A DNA stretch of 64,000 nt, taken from Pedobacter zeae. Its GTDB lineage: Bacteria > Bacteroidota > Bacteroidia > Sphingobacteriales > Sphingobacteriaceae. Each line of letters starts with the position of its first letter. Within the stretch, counting starts at the first letter, position 1. This document shows, piece by piece, positions 38,362 to 47,859 of the stretch. Below the pieces are notes generated by a model. That model saw only the letters and a list, made by a program, of their open reading frames with translations. It was not told the DNA's origin and made no database searches. Position numbers and translations under genes: made by a program. The stretch is taken from contig NZ_JACIEF010000001.1 in the NCBI RefSeq assembly GCF_014196715.1, positions 24,709 through 88,708 of the forward strand. The letters run 5' to 3'.

Positions 38362-39204
38362 TTGGATACTCAACTTATACATCAATTCATAAAAAATGCC
38401 CTTGCCGAAGATGTTGGCGATGGTGATCATACGTCACTTTCTACCATCCCTTCCGATACACAGGGAAAAGCTAAGCTCATCATCAAAGAAGAAGGTATTT
38501 TAGCCGGGATCGAATTGGCGAAAGAGATTTTCAGTGAAGTTGATGCTGATTTAAAAGTTGAACTCCTATTAAAGGATGGGGCGGCAGTAAAAGTTGGCGA
38601 TATCGCCTTAACTGTAGCCGGAAGTACCCATTCCATTTTAATTGCAGAGCGTTTGGTTTTAAACTGTATGCAACGCATGAGTGGCATTGCCACCAAAACC
38701 CATCGCATTGTATCCTTGCTAAAAAATACCAAAACCAGGGTTTTAGATACCCGGAAAACCACACCCGGACTCCGTTATCTCGAAAAATGGGCTGTGCGAA
38801 TAGGTGAGGGGGTAAACCACCGCATTGGGTTATATGATATGATCCTGATCAAAGACAATCATGTTGATTATGCCGGTGGTATTGCCAATGCCATTACTGC
38901 CGCTCAAAAATACCTTGCTGAACGAAATAAAAAACTACAGATCGAAATTGAAGTGAGGAATCTGGATGAGCTTAAACAGGTTTTGGCCATTGGTGGTGTT
39001 GACCGTATTATGCTCGATAATTTTAGTTTTGAAAACCTGCGGGCTGCCGTTGCGCTGATCGATGGGAAATTTACCACAGAGGCATCCGGCGGGATTACCG
39101 AAGCTAATGTGGCAGAATATGCCGCTTGCGGGGTAGATTTTATTTCGATGGGTGAGCTTACACATTCTGTGAAAAGCCTGGATATGAGTTTAAAAGCATA
39201 CTAA
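38362..39204 (+). CDS. nadC: Nicotinate-nucleotide pyrophosphorylase (carboxylating)
   Basis: Turns quinolinate and PRPP into nicotinate mononucleotide in de novo NAD synthesis. The start is TTG at 38362, 280 residues; the TTG at 38341 lies inside the -7 box and cannot be in the message. Motifs: NALAEDVGDGDHTS, the conserved ERLVLNCMQRMSGIAT, DTRKTTPGLRYLEKWAVRIG with the active-site residues, IKDNHVDYAGG, and the C-terminal EASGGITEANVAEYA. No nadA/nadB is present nearby. Confidence 0.95.
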   Translation: MDTQLIHQFIKNALAEDVGDGDHTSLSTIPSDTQGKAKLIIKEEGILAGIELAKEIFSEVDADLKVELLLKDGAAVKVGDIALTVAGSTHSILIAERLVLNCMQRMSGIATKTHRIVSLLKNTKTRVLDTRKTTPGLRYLEKWAVRIGEGVNHRIGLYDMILIKDNHVDYAGGIANAITAAQKYLAERNKKLQIEIEVRNLDELKQVLAIGGVDRIMLDNFSFENLRAAVALIDGKFTTEASGGITEANVAEYAACGVDFISMGELTHSVKSLDMSLKAY

Positions 39205-39253
39205 AGTGATTTGCTATAAAATTAAAAGCTTATTTTTTGTATCATTGTAGGCT

Positions 39254-39901
39254 ATGGTTACGGTTTATTCTCTCAGTGCTTTATTGATTGCTTACCTTTT
39301 TGGATCCATACCAACAGCCGTATGGCTTGGCCAAGCGTTTTATGGCGTTGATGTAAGGGAATATGGAAGTGGTAATGCCGGGGCCACCAATACTTTTAGG
39401 GTATTGGGCAAAAAAGCAGGTATTGCCGTAATGATCATCGATATTGCTAAAGGTTATACAGCAACCAATCTGGCCTATTTAATCGGTATGTCGGTAACCG
39501 GACCACAAAATTCAGTTGTTTTTGTTAACTACCAGCTTGCCCTTGGGGTAACGGCCGTAATGGGACATTTATTTCCTGTTTTTGCCGGTTTTAGGGGCGG
39601 AAAAGGCGTAGCTACACTTTTTGGAATGGTTTTAGCAGTTAATTTCGAAGCATCCATGCTTTGTGTTCTGGTTTTTGTTGTCGTATTGTTATTAACCAAA
39701 TATGTTTCACTGAGTTCCATCTGTGCAGGCTTTACTTTTCCGCTCAGTGTGGTGTTCCTGTTTCAGGTTTCCATCAAATCTGAGGTGCTGTATGGGATGG
39801 TGGTTTGCATATTGATTTTGGTTACTCATCAGAAAAACCTCGAAAGATTGCTGAAAGGCAAAGAATCCAAAGTGTATTTGTTTAAGAAGAAAACTAATTA
39901 A
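39254..39901 (+). CDS. plsY: Glycerol-3-phosphate acyltransferase PlsY
   Basis: Inner-membrane enzyme of 215 residues that transfers acyl from acyl-phosphate to glycerol-3-phosphate, first step of phospholipid synthesis. Motifs: YLFGSIPTAVWLG, REYGSGNAGATNTFRVLGKK, GHLFPVFAGFRGGKGVAT. Multiple membrane helices are visible. A TATTTTTTG (one extra T relative to TAnnTTTG) is 14 nt before the ATG. Confidence 0.96.
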   Translation: MVTVYSLSALLIAYLFGSIPTAVWLGQAFYGVDVREYGSGNAGATNTFRVLGKKAGIAVMIIDIAKGYTATNLAYLIGMSVTGPQNSVVFVNYQLALGVTAVMGHLFPVFAGFRGGKGVATLFGMVLAVNFEASMLCVLVFVVVLLLTKYVSLSSICAGFTFPLSVVFLFQVSIKSEVLYGMVVCILILVTHQKNLERLLKGKESKVYLFKKKTN

Positions 39902-39996
39902 TTAACAAAACACATTTCATTAAAACATATTTATAGGCTTACTGTTTAATCTTCGGTTCTGCTTATGGGTATTACTAGTCATTTAAAATCGCATTT

Positions 39997-40803
39997 ATGA
40001 AAAAGTTATTTTTAACAGCCAGTGTTGCTGGGATCTTATTATTTAACTCCTGTTCTACCGTTCCTTTAACAGGCCGTAGTCGATTTGATCTGGTAAGTAA
40101 TGACCAGGTTCTGCCAATGGCATTTCAAGCTTACAATACATTTTTAACCGAAAACAAATCAGCCGTTTTACCTGCTTCAAATGCGCAGGCATTAAAGGTA
40201 AAAACCGTTGGAAGCAGGTTAATAACTGCTGTTAAATCATATATGAACAGCAATAACTATGGAAATTTAATTGCGGATTATCAGTGGGAAGTTAATGTGG
40301 TACAGAACAATGAAAAAAATGCCTGGTGTATGCCCGGAGGAAAAATTGTGGTTTACACCGGAATTTTACCGGTAACACAGGATGATGCCGGTTTGGCAAC
40401 CGTAATGGGACATGAGATTGCACATGCTATCGCGGGCCACTCGGCCGAACGCATGTCGCAGGAAATGGTGGCACAGGGCATTGGTGCTGCTGCAGGTGTA
40501 GCTTTGTCTAAAAACCCGAAAACACAATCTATTTTTAATACGCTGTATGGGGTAGGTACGCCGGTAGCCATGTTGAAATTTAGCCGTAACCAGGAGCTTG
40601 AGGCCGATCGTTTAGGTTTGATTTTTATGGCTATGGCTGGCTATAATCCACAGAATGCTACTGCTTTCTGGAATAGAATGTCTGCAGCATCCGCAGGTGC
40701 ACAAAAACCTGCTGAATTTCTGAGCACTCACCCTAGTGATGCAACCCGTATTGCCCAGATCCAAAAATATTTACCTGAAGCACAACAGTATTATAAGAAG
40801 TAG
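39997..40803 (+). CDS. M48 family zinc metallopeptidase lipoprotein
   Basis: Outer-membrane-linked protease of 268 residues with a lipobox (GILLFNSCSTVPLTG, Cys19). The zinc motif is MGHEIAHAIAGHSAERMSQE near residue 145, with the third ligand in RNQELEADRLGLIF. It is of the Oma1/BepA/LoiP type, acting on misfolded envelope proteins. The stop codon TAG is directly followed by a heptamer repeat. Confidence 0.93.
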   Translation: MKKLFLTASVAGILLFNSCSTVPLTGRSRFDLVSNDQVLPMAFQAYNTFLTENKSAVLPASNAQALKVKTVGSRLITAVKSYMNSNNYGNLIADYQWEVNVVQNNEKNAWCMPGGKIVVYTGILPVTQDDAGLATVMGHEIAHAIAGHSAERMSQEMVAQGIGAAAGVALSKNPKTQSIFNTLYGVGTPVAMLKFSRNQELEADRLGLIFMAMAGYNPQNATAFWNRMSAASAGAQKPAEFLSTHPSDATRIAQIQKYLPEAQQYYKK

Positions 40804-40862
40804 GGTTTGAGGTTTAGGTTTTAAGGTTTAAGGTTTAAGGTTTAAGGTGTAGGGTTTAGGGC
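40802..40862 (+). repeat. Heptamer tandem repeat, GGTTTAA type
   Basis: About nine consecutive 7-bp units (GGTTTGA, GGTTTAG, GTTTTAA, three GGTTTAA, GGTGTAG, GGTTTAG, GGCTGAA) start within the stop codon of the M48 gene and lead into its terminator. Confidence 0.9.
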
Positions 40863-40864
40863 TG

Positions 40865-40912
40865 AAAGGTGGAGGATTTAGGCAATTGCTGCAGAAATCT
40901 TCCACCTTTTTT
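40865..40912 (+). terminator. Terminator of the M48 gene
   Basis: Stem AAAGGTGGAGGATTT / AAATCTTCCACCTTT with one G-T pair, followed by T-run. It lies right after the heptamer repeat. Confidence 0.85.
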
Positions 40913-40991
40913 ATTTGCTCAAGATCTGTCATTCTGAGTTTACGAAGAATCTATAAGCAACAAGCGTAAAACATTATGGGGTATAAAAAGA

Positions 40992-41183
40992 AAAGATTCT
41001 TCCCTGCGTTCAGCATGGCAAATTAGGTTAATCCTAATGAACCAATGACCAATGAACCAATGACCAATGACCAACGAACCGGTTTAAAGATCCTTCACTG
41101 CGTTCAGCATGGCAAATTGGGTTAATCCTAATGAACGAATGAACTAATGACCAATGACCAATGAACTAATGAACCAACGAACC
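40992..41183. repeat. Tandem duplication of about 95 bp with CCAATGA units
   Basis: Copy 1 (40992-41080) and copy 2 (41086-41183) share GCGTTCAGCATGGCAAATT, GGTTAATCCTAATGAAC and the CCAATGA-type units, ending in CCAACGAACC. Copy 2 extends into the 3' end of pabB and supplies its last codons (Ser-Leu-Val-His) and stop. Confidence 0.88.
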
Positions 41184-42434
41184 TCCTAACACCTTCAAAA
41201 TGGCACTGGCTTTCAATATACATTCTTCATATTCTGCATTCGCATTACTCTGATAGGTAATGGCTCCACCAACCTGAAATGATAAATATTGAGCTTCATA
41301 ATGGTATAAGATGCTGCGTATCACAACGTTAAAGTCAAAATCTCCATCCGGACTGATGCAGCCAAACGAACCTGAGTAAATACCCCTTCTGGTTACTTCA
41401 TATTCTTCGATCAGCTTCATGGCTTTAACTTTTGGAGCGCCGGTCATGGAGCCCATCGGAAAAGCATTTTTAATGGCATCAATAAAAGGTATCTCCGGAT
41501 TCAGTTCACAGCTAATGGTTGAGATCATCTGGTGTACCTGCGGGAAACTGTAGATCCCAAATAACTCCTCGACTTTAACCGAACCTTTAACGGCAGATTT
41601 AGTAAGGTCGTGCCGTACCAGGTCAACAATCATGACGTTTTCTGCCTGCTCTTTAATGTCGTTCCTGAGTTGCAATTTTATGGCTTCATCTTCTTTTGGA
41701 TCAGTGCTTCTTTTTGCAGTACCTTTTATAGGCTGTGAAATAAGTTTTGAGCCACGTTTACATAAAAACCTTTCGGGTGTTGCCGATAAAATATATTGAT
41801 TATATACTTTAAAATAACCTGCAAACGGGGTAGGGGAAACTTCATTAAGCTGTCCGAAAGTATGAACGGGATCTATTTCGGCATTTTCGGCAAAAAACTC
41901 CTGGCAGAAATTGATTTCATAAATGTCTCCTCTCCGGATGTGATCTCTTAAAGCTTCAACTTTATGGATATATTGATCTCTTGATAATCTACGTGAAATC
42001 TGTATAGGCTTTAACTGTTTTTTATGTTCAGTTGACCAGGATTCAATTTCGTTTAATATTGAGGGATCGCCAAGGAGAACTTCGGCTTTACCGTTCCTGA
42101 AAGCAAGGAGGTATTTTGGAACAAAAAAATATAAATCCGGAAAGTTTAAACCGTCAGGATTGCTCGATTGAAGATCTTCTGTTTCGTTTTTTAAATCATA
42201 GCTAAAAAAGCCAAATATCCATTGCTGATGCAGGGCATAAAAGCTTTTTAATTCGTTAAAAGCATTTTTTGTATTGCATTTTAATTCATGTGCCACATCT
42301 GCTGCAATAATAAAGTCGTAGGCAGAATAAGCGTCTTTGTAGCCATTTGAATCTAAAAAGCAACAAACTTCGAACCGGTTGATCCAGTTTAAAGCTTTTT
42401 GTTTGAAATCGGATATGTTCGGTGGGGTCTTCAA
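41166..42434 (-). CDS. pabB: Aminodeoxychorismate synthase component I
   Basis: Makes 4-amino-4-deoxychorismate from chorismate for folate. 422 residues. The chorismate-binding core is clear: SATPERFLCKRGSKLISQ, PIKGTAKR (the Lys in PIKGT is the PabB form, TrpE has Ala), VDLVRHDLTKSAVKGSVKV, FPMGSMTGAPKVKAMKLIEE and RRGIYSGSFGCISPDGDFDF. The N-terminal part is short. No ATG exists near the N-terminus; the TTG at 42434 lies 7 nt after a -7 box TACCTTTG (42442-42449, minus). The end LVH and TAG come from the adjoining repeat. A class IV aminotransferase at 62564 could be PabC. Confidence 0.9.
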   Translation of the reverse strand: MKTPPNISDFKQKALNWINRFEVCCFLDSNGYKDAYSAYDFIIAADVAHELKCNTKNAFNELKSFYALHQQWIFGFFSYDLKNETEDLQSSNPDGLNFPDLYFFVPKYLLAFRNGKAEVLLGDPSILNEIESWSTEHKKQLKPIQISRRLSRDQYIHKVEALRDHIRRGDIYEINFCQEFFAENAEIDPVHTFGQLNEVSPTPFAGYFKVYNQYILSATPERFLCKRGSKLISQPIKGTAKRSTDPKEDEAIKLQLRNDIKEQAENVMIVDLVRHDLTKSAVKGSVKVEELFGIYSFPQVHQMISTISCELNPEIPFIDAIKNAFPMGSMTGAPKVKAMKLIEEYEVTRRGIYSGSFGCISPDGDFDFNVVIRSILYHYEAQYLSFQVGGAITYQSNANAEYEECILKASAILKVLGGSLVH

Positions 42435-42951
42435 TCTGCCGCAAAGGTAAAAATCGGGATGATAATTGTGAAAAATTAATTTTTATCTTTTTACTGACTT
42501 GTTAAGAATGCCTAATCATTTCGAAAGTTCAGTTTTTAGCAAAATAGGTGGGAAATGACGGGTTGGTATTAAGGGGAGCATATTTTCGAGCGGGGCACAA
42601 CATGGTCGAGAACCCGGAGGCTTGGCAGAATGAAATCTGTTTAGATAGGTTTCTCCATTTCGCCAGCGGGAAAAAACCGGCTGGCTCCAGTCGAAATGAC
42701 GACTCTATTATTGTAATAGTTATTATTGTAATAGTGTTCAGTGAAATTAAATCTGTCTAGATAGATTCTTCGCTTTGCAACGGTTGAGGTGACTATTCTT
42801 AATAAATAGCTAAAACCAAAAAAGCAACCCGTACGGATTGCTTTTTATTTTATTTTGGTTTCCGTCATTTCGACCGTAGTGGAGAAATCTGTTTCGATTG
42901 ATCAGTCTTCAGGATATTTCGGACTGCGTTAGAAATGATGGATCTAGTATT
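42435..42951. other. 517-bp intergenic region with repeats and purA terminator
   Basis: Contains the pabB -7 box (42442-42449), dispersed repeat fragments (about 42640-42700 and 42867-42940, with GTCATTTCGACCG and GGAGAAATCTG), a direct 15-bp duplication TATTATTGTAATAGT near 42708-42738, and a terminator at 42821-42844. A 70-codon frame across the repeats is not supported. Confidence 0.6.
42821..42844 (-). terminator. purA terminator
   Basis: Stem AAAGCAA / TTGCTTT enclosing the palindrome CCGTACGG, with A/T runs on both sides, 107 bp after the purA stop. Confidence 0.75.
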
Positions 42952-44253
<1,302 letters not shown>

Positions 44254-44270
44254 TTATTTTATGTATTGAT

Positions 44271-44768
44271 TTAATTTGCTTTTAGGTCCGCTGCTGCGGC
44301 CGCACTTTCGTTCACTTTCCTTGCCACGCTGCAATCAGAACAGAACCCGTAAAGGTTCAAAGAATGGTGCTTGATATCGAACTTCAACAGCTCTCCAACC
44401 ATGGTTTGGATCTGGTGTATACGTGGATCGCAGAACTCTACCACCTTACCGCATTCAATGCAGATGACGTGATCGTGCTGACGGTAACCGTAAGATTTTT
44501 CGAATTGTGCCATGTTTTTGCCAAACTGATGTTTGGTCACCAAATCACACGAAACCAATAACTCTAAGGTATTGTAAACTGTAGCACGGCTCACGCGGTA
44601 CTTTTGGTTTTTCATGTGGATGTAAAGTGTTTCTACATCAAAATGATCGTTTCTGGAATAGATCTCCTCCAATATGGCGAAACGCTCAGGTGTTTTACGT
44701 AGATTTTTGTTTTCTAAATAAGCCTCAAAAATCTTGCGAACGAGCTCATTTGTATTTTGTTCAGACAT
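44271..44768 (-). CDS. Fur family transcriptional regulator
   Basis: Metal- or peroxide-responsive repressor of 165 residues from ATG 44768 (MSEQNTNELVRKIFEAYL). A longer frame to 44909 exists only because the repeat between this gene and relA lacks stops. Winged-helix domain: LRKTPERFAILEEIYSR, YRVSRATVYNTLELLVSCD. Dimerisation domain: HDHVICIECGKVVEF with CxxC (zinc), then HHSLNLYGFCSDC with second CxxC. Fur, PerR and Zur cannot be separated from sequence alone; context does not decide. Confidence 0.92.
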   Translation of the reverse strand: MSEQNTNELVRKIFEAYLENKNLRKTPERFAILEEIYSRNDHFDVETLYIHMKNQKYRVSRATVYNTLELLVSCDLVTKHQFGKNMAQFEKSYGYRQHDHVICIECGKVVEFCDPRIHQIQTMVGELLKFDIKHHSLNLYGFCSDCSVARKVNESAAAAADLKAN

Positions 44769-44840
44769 AGTTTTTAAACTCCATTCAAAGGTAGTTAAAT
44801 TGTTTGATTGTTCGAGGCTTAGATTGTTTAAATGTTGTAA

Positions 44841-44924
44841 GATTAGTCTAAAGTCGGAAGTCCTGAGTCGAAAGTCTACTACTATTACAACTCTGGACTT
44901 CGGACTCAAGACTCCGGACTAATC
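44841..44924. repeat. Inverted pair of AGTCnnn heptamer arrays
   Basis: Left arm 44841-44876 reads GATTAGTC then units AGTCGGA, AGTCCTG, AGTCGAA, AGTC; the complement of the right arm 44896-44924 reads GATTAGTC, CGGAGTC, TTGAGTC, CGAAGTC. The GATTAGTC ends match exactly, and 20 of 25 inner positions match. The right arm reaches into the relA stop codon, so a hairpin of about 84 nt would sit at the relA message end and upstream of the Fur gene. Confidence 0.85.
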
Positions 44925-47130
44925 AGGCATCAAACCTCGTTACCCCGGTAACACCCCTCACTTTCAATAAATTTTTAATCAGGTTTTCGAGGTGTTCGGT
45001 ATCATTTACAAAAATCATAATGGAGCCCTCAAATATCCCTTCGTTGGTATCAACGGTGATGGAACGCATGTTCACTTTAAAATCGGTAGAGATTACCCTG
45101 GTGATGTTATTAATTAAACCCACATCATCAATACCAACAATTTTTAAACCGGTTAAGAAAGTCAACTCTTTTTGCCGGTTCCATTTCGCTTTTACTACCC
45201 GGTAGCCATAATTGGCCATCAGCTGAGCAGCGTTAGGGCAGTTGGTACGGTGTATTTTAATCCCTTCGCTCACGGTGATAAAACCAAAAACATCATCACC
45301 GGGTATCGGGTTACAACAGGCCGCCAGCGTGTAATCAATACGCTGCATATCTTCTCCTATCAACAGGATATCCGATTCGCCGCCTTTAATTTTATTCTTA
45401 ATCCCGTCGACGGTAAGATTTTCAGGACGTTCCGGTCCACGGTTTTCGATTTCCTTTTCGGTTGTCAGGTACTCCCGGATATCTTTCAGTTCGATTTTCC
45501 CGAGGGCTACATTAACGAACAGCTCCTGTGTTGAAGGGAGTTTGAAGAAATAACTCAGTTTTTGAATGTTATCGGTATTGTAAGTGATTTTTAACGATTT
45601 TAGCTTTCTCTCCAGGATTTCCTTGCCATTTTCGGCTATTTTGCGCTTTTCTTCCTTTAAGGATGATTTGATTTTTGATTTTGCCTTTGCGGTAACCACC
45701 ACATTGAGCCAGTCTTCTTTTGGTGTTTGTTTGCTCGAAGTAATGATTTCTACCTGATCGCCATTCTGTAATTTATAAGAAATCGGAACCAGTTTATGAT
45801 TTACTTTGGCGCCGATGCAGGTTGCGCCTACGTCAGTATGTATCTCAAAAGCAAAATCCAAAGCTGTAGCACCCAACGGCAACTGGATTAAAGCGCCTTT
45901 TGGCGTGAAAATGAAAATTTCATCAGAGAAAAGGTTCATTTTAAAATCATCCAGGAAATCTAACGCATTTGCTTCAGGATTGCTCAGCATTTCCCTTACT
46001 TTCTGGATCCATTGATCCAAACCATTATCGTTGCTTGATTCTTTGTATTTCCAGTGTGCCGCAAAACCTTTTTCTGCAATCTCGTTCATGCGTTGTGTAC
46101 GGATCTGAACCTCCACCCATTGTCCGCGGGGTCCCATCACCGTGGTATGCAAACTTTCATATCCATTTCCCTTCGGTGAAGATACCCAATCACGCAAACG
46201 GTCGGGGTTTGGGCGGTATAAGTCGGTTACAATAGAATAAGCTTTCCAGCAGTCGGCTTTTTCATTTTCAGGTGCCGAATCCAGAATAATCCTGATGGCA
46301 AAAAGATCATAAACCTCTTCGAAAGGGATATTCTTCTTTTTCATTTTATTCCAGATGGAATGGATCGATTTTGGTCGTCCGTAAACATCGGCCACCAAAC
46401 CCTGCTCATGTACAATCTCATCAATAGGTTCTACGAATTTTTTGATGAAGAGTGCCCGCTCGGCCTTTTTCTCGTTTAATTTTTTTGCGATGAACTTATA
46501 GGTGTCAGGATCAAGATATTTCATAGAAAGATCTTCCAGTTCCGATTTGATGGCATATAATCCCAGGCGGTGGGCAAGGGGGGCGTACAGGTAAATGGTT
46601 TCTGAGGCGATTTTAAGCTGCTTGTGGCGGGGCATGAAATCCATTGTACGCATGTTGTGCAGGCGGTCGGCCAATTTGATCAGGATCACCCGGACATCAT
46701 CGGCAAGGGTGAGCAGCATTTTGCGGAAATTTTCGGCCTGTAACGAGCTGTTGGTATCAAATACACCCGAAATTTTGGTCAGGCCGTCGATTATTTTAGC
46801 TGTTTTCTTACCAAATTCACGTTCAATATCTTCAAGGGTAATATCGGTATCTTCAACCACATCATGCAACAATGCACAGACGATGGAAGTAGTGCCCAGA
46901 CCAATCTCTTCGGCAGCTATCTGTGCTACTGCAATGGGATGATAAATATAAGGTTCGCCGGATTTGCGGCGCATATCCTTATGGCTTTCGAGTGCCATAT
47001 CGAAAGCTTTTCTGATTTCCTTTTTATCGCCTTTCTGCAGGGTAGATTTGCTTGCCCGTAGTAATGCCCTGTATCTTTTTAGAATTTCCTGCTTTTCCGC
47101 CTCTAAATCAATCACTAACTCTGTTTTCAT
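44923..47130 (-). CDS. Bifunctional (p)ppGpp synthetase/hydrolase
   Basis: Stringent-response enzyme of 735 residues, long RelA/SpoT type. HD hydrolase domain at about 50-155 with YHPIAVAQIAAE and ALLHDVVEDT, so hydrolysis is likely retained. Synthetase domain at about 245-365 (GRPKSIHSIWNKM, VYDLFAIRIIL, GYESLHTTV). TGS domain at about 405-465 (IFTPKGALIQLPLGATALDF), then a zinc-finger-like CCNPIPGDDVFGF and an ACT domain at the C-terminus (TGLKIVGIDDVGLINNITRV). The only RelA/SpoT homologue in this window. Confidence 0.95.
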   Translation of the reverse strand: MKTELVIDLEAEKQEILKRYRALLRASKSTLQKGDKKEIRKAFDMALESHKDMRRKSGEPYIYHPIAVAQIAAEEIGLGTTSIVCALLHDVVEDTDITLEDIEREFGKKTAKIIDGLTKISGVFDTNSSLQAENFRKMLLTLADDVRVILIKLADRLHNMRTMDFMPRHKQLKIASETIYLYAPLAHRLGLYAIKSELEDLSMKYLDPDTYKFIAKKLNEKKAERALFIKKFVEPIDEIVHEQGLVADVYGRPKSIHSIWNKMKKKNIPFEEVYDLFAIRIILDSAPENEKADCWKAYSIVTDLYRPNPDRLRDWVSSPKGNGYESLHTTVMGPRGQWVEVQIRTQRMNEIAEKGFAAHWKYKESSNDNGLDQWIQKVREMLSNPEANALDFLDDFKMNLFSDEIFIFTPKGALIQLPLGATALDFAFEIHTDVGATCIGAKVNHKLVPISYKLQNGDQVEIITSSKQTPKEDWLNVVVTAKAKSKIKSSLKEEKRKIAENGKEILERKLKSLKITYNTDNIQKLSYFFKLPSTQELFVNVALGKIELKDIREYLTTEKEIENRGPERPENLTVDGIKNKIKGGESDILLIGEDMQRIDYTLAACCNPIPGDDVFGFITVSEGIKIHRTNCPNAAQLMANYGYRVVKAKWNRQKELTFLTGLKIVGIDDVGLINNITRVISTDFKVNMRSITVDTNEGIFEGSIMIFVNDTEHLENLIKNLLKVRGVTGVTRFDA

Positions 47131-47216
47131 TTGTATTTTTTGCGTAAAAATTGCGTCTTATTTCTGAATAAAACTTATATTAGTTTTGTGAAACACCTAA
47201 TATATGAAATAACACC

Positions 47217-47224
47217 TAACTTTG
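47217..47224 (+). promoter_or_regulatory. Candidate -7 box before the DUF4294 operon
   Basis: TAACTTTG fits TAnnTTTG, 15 nt before the ATG. A second match, TAGTTTTG, lies at 47181-47188. Confidence 0.45.
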
Positions 47225-47239
47225 TAAAAGTATAAATTT

Positions 47240-47854
47240 ATGAAATTTAAAGGGCTCTTTTTTCTTTGTATTGTAATGATTTGTAGCATTTCGCTACAGG
47301 CACAGGAGCCTGTTGCCCCAATATTCCCAAAATTGGGTAAAAGCGATACAATCAGGGTAGCTTCTACAAACGACAACGGTGTGATGATCCCATGGATGCA
47401 GCTTAACGAGGTAACCATTTTTGCTGCCAGGATCTGGAAATCCCCGGCAGAACAGGCAGCTTATAACCGGTTAAGGTATAATGTATTAAAAGTAATGCCA
47501 TATGCCCTGTTTGCCAAACGCAGATATGAGCAGCTTGAACAGGATATTGCCCGTACACCCGAAAAAAAAGAACAGAAACAGTTGGTTAAACAATGCGATA
47601 AAGAGATTAAAGACATGTTTAACCGCGAAATAAAAGAATTAACCATTACCCAGGGGCAGATTTTAACCAAACTGATCGACCGTGAGGTGGGCAGAACAAC
47701 ATACGATATCATCAAGCAAACCAAAGGTGGTTTTGCGGCATTCTCTTATCAGATTGTTGCCCGTGTGGTAGGCCATAATTTAAAAAGTACTTACGATCCG
47801 ACGGAAGATAGGGATATCGAATCGATTATCCGTACCTCAGGATTTTATCAATAA
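47240..47854 (+). CDS. DUF4294 domain protein
   Basis: Exported protein of 204 residues. Signal peptide (VMICSISLQAQE), then WMQLNEVTIFAARIWKSPAE, RLRYNVLKVMPYALFAKRRY and REIKELTITQGQILTKLIDR, the DUF4294 pattern found in this phylum. Function unknown. It is the first gene of a likely three-gene unit with a glutathione peroxidase (5-bp gap) and bshB1. Confidence 0.88.
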   Translation: MKFKGLFFLCIVMICSISLQAQEPVAPIFPKLGKSDTIRVASTNDNGVMIPWMQLNEVTIFAARIWKSPAEQAAYNRLRYNVLKVMPYALFAKRRYEQLEQDIARTPEKKEQKQLVKQCDKEIKDMFNREIKELTITQGQILTKLIDREVGRTTYDIIKQTKGGFAAFSYQIVARVVGHNLKSTYDPTEDRDIESIIRTSGFYQ

Positions 47855-47859
47855 TAATA

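Noticed and set aside
40802..40862. Telomere-like TTTAGGG repeat
   Set aside because: Similarity to plant telomere units is due to base composition; the array is short, internal and followed by a terminator.
42548..42760. 70-codon frame between pabB and purA
   Set aside because: It is composed of dispersed repeats and the 15-bp duplication.
44769..44909. 47-residue N-terminal extension of the Fur protein
   Set aside because: It is encoded by the AGTCnnn repeat region and precedes a good ATG where Fur family homology begins.
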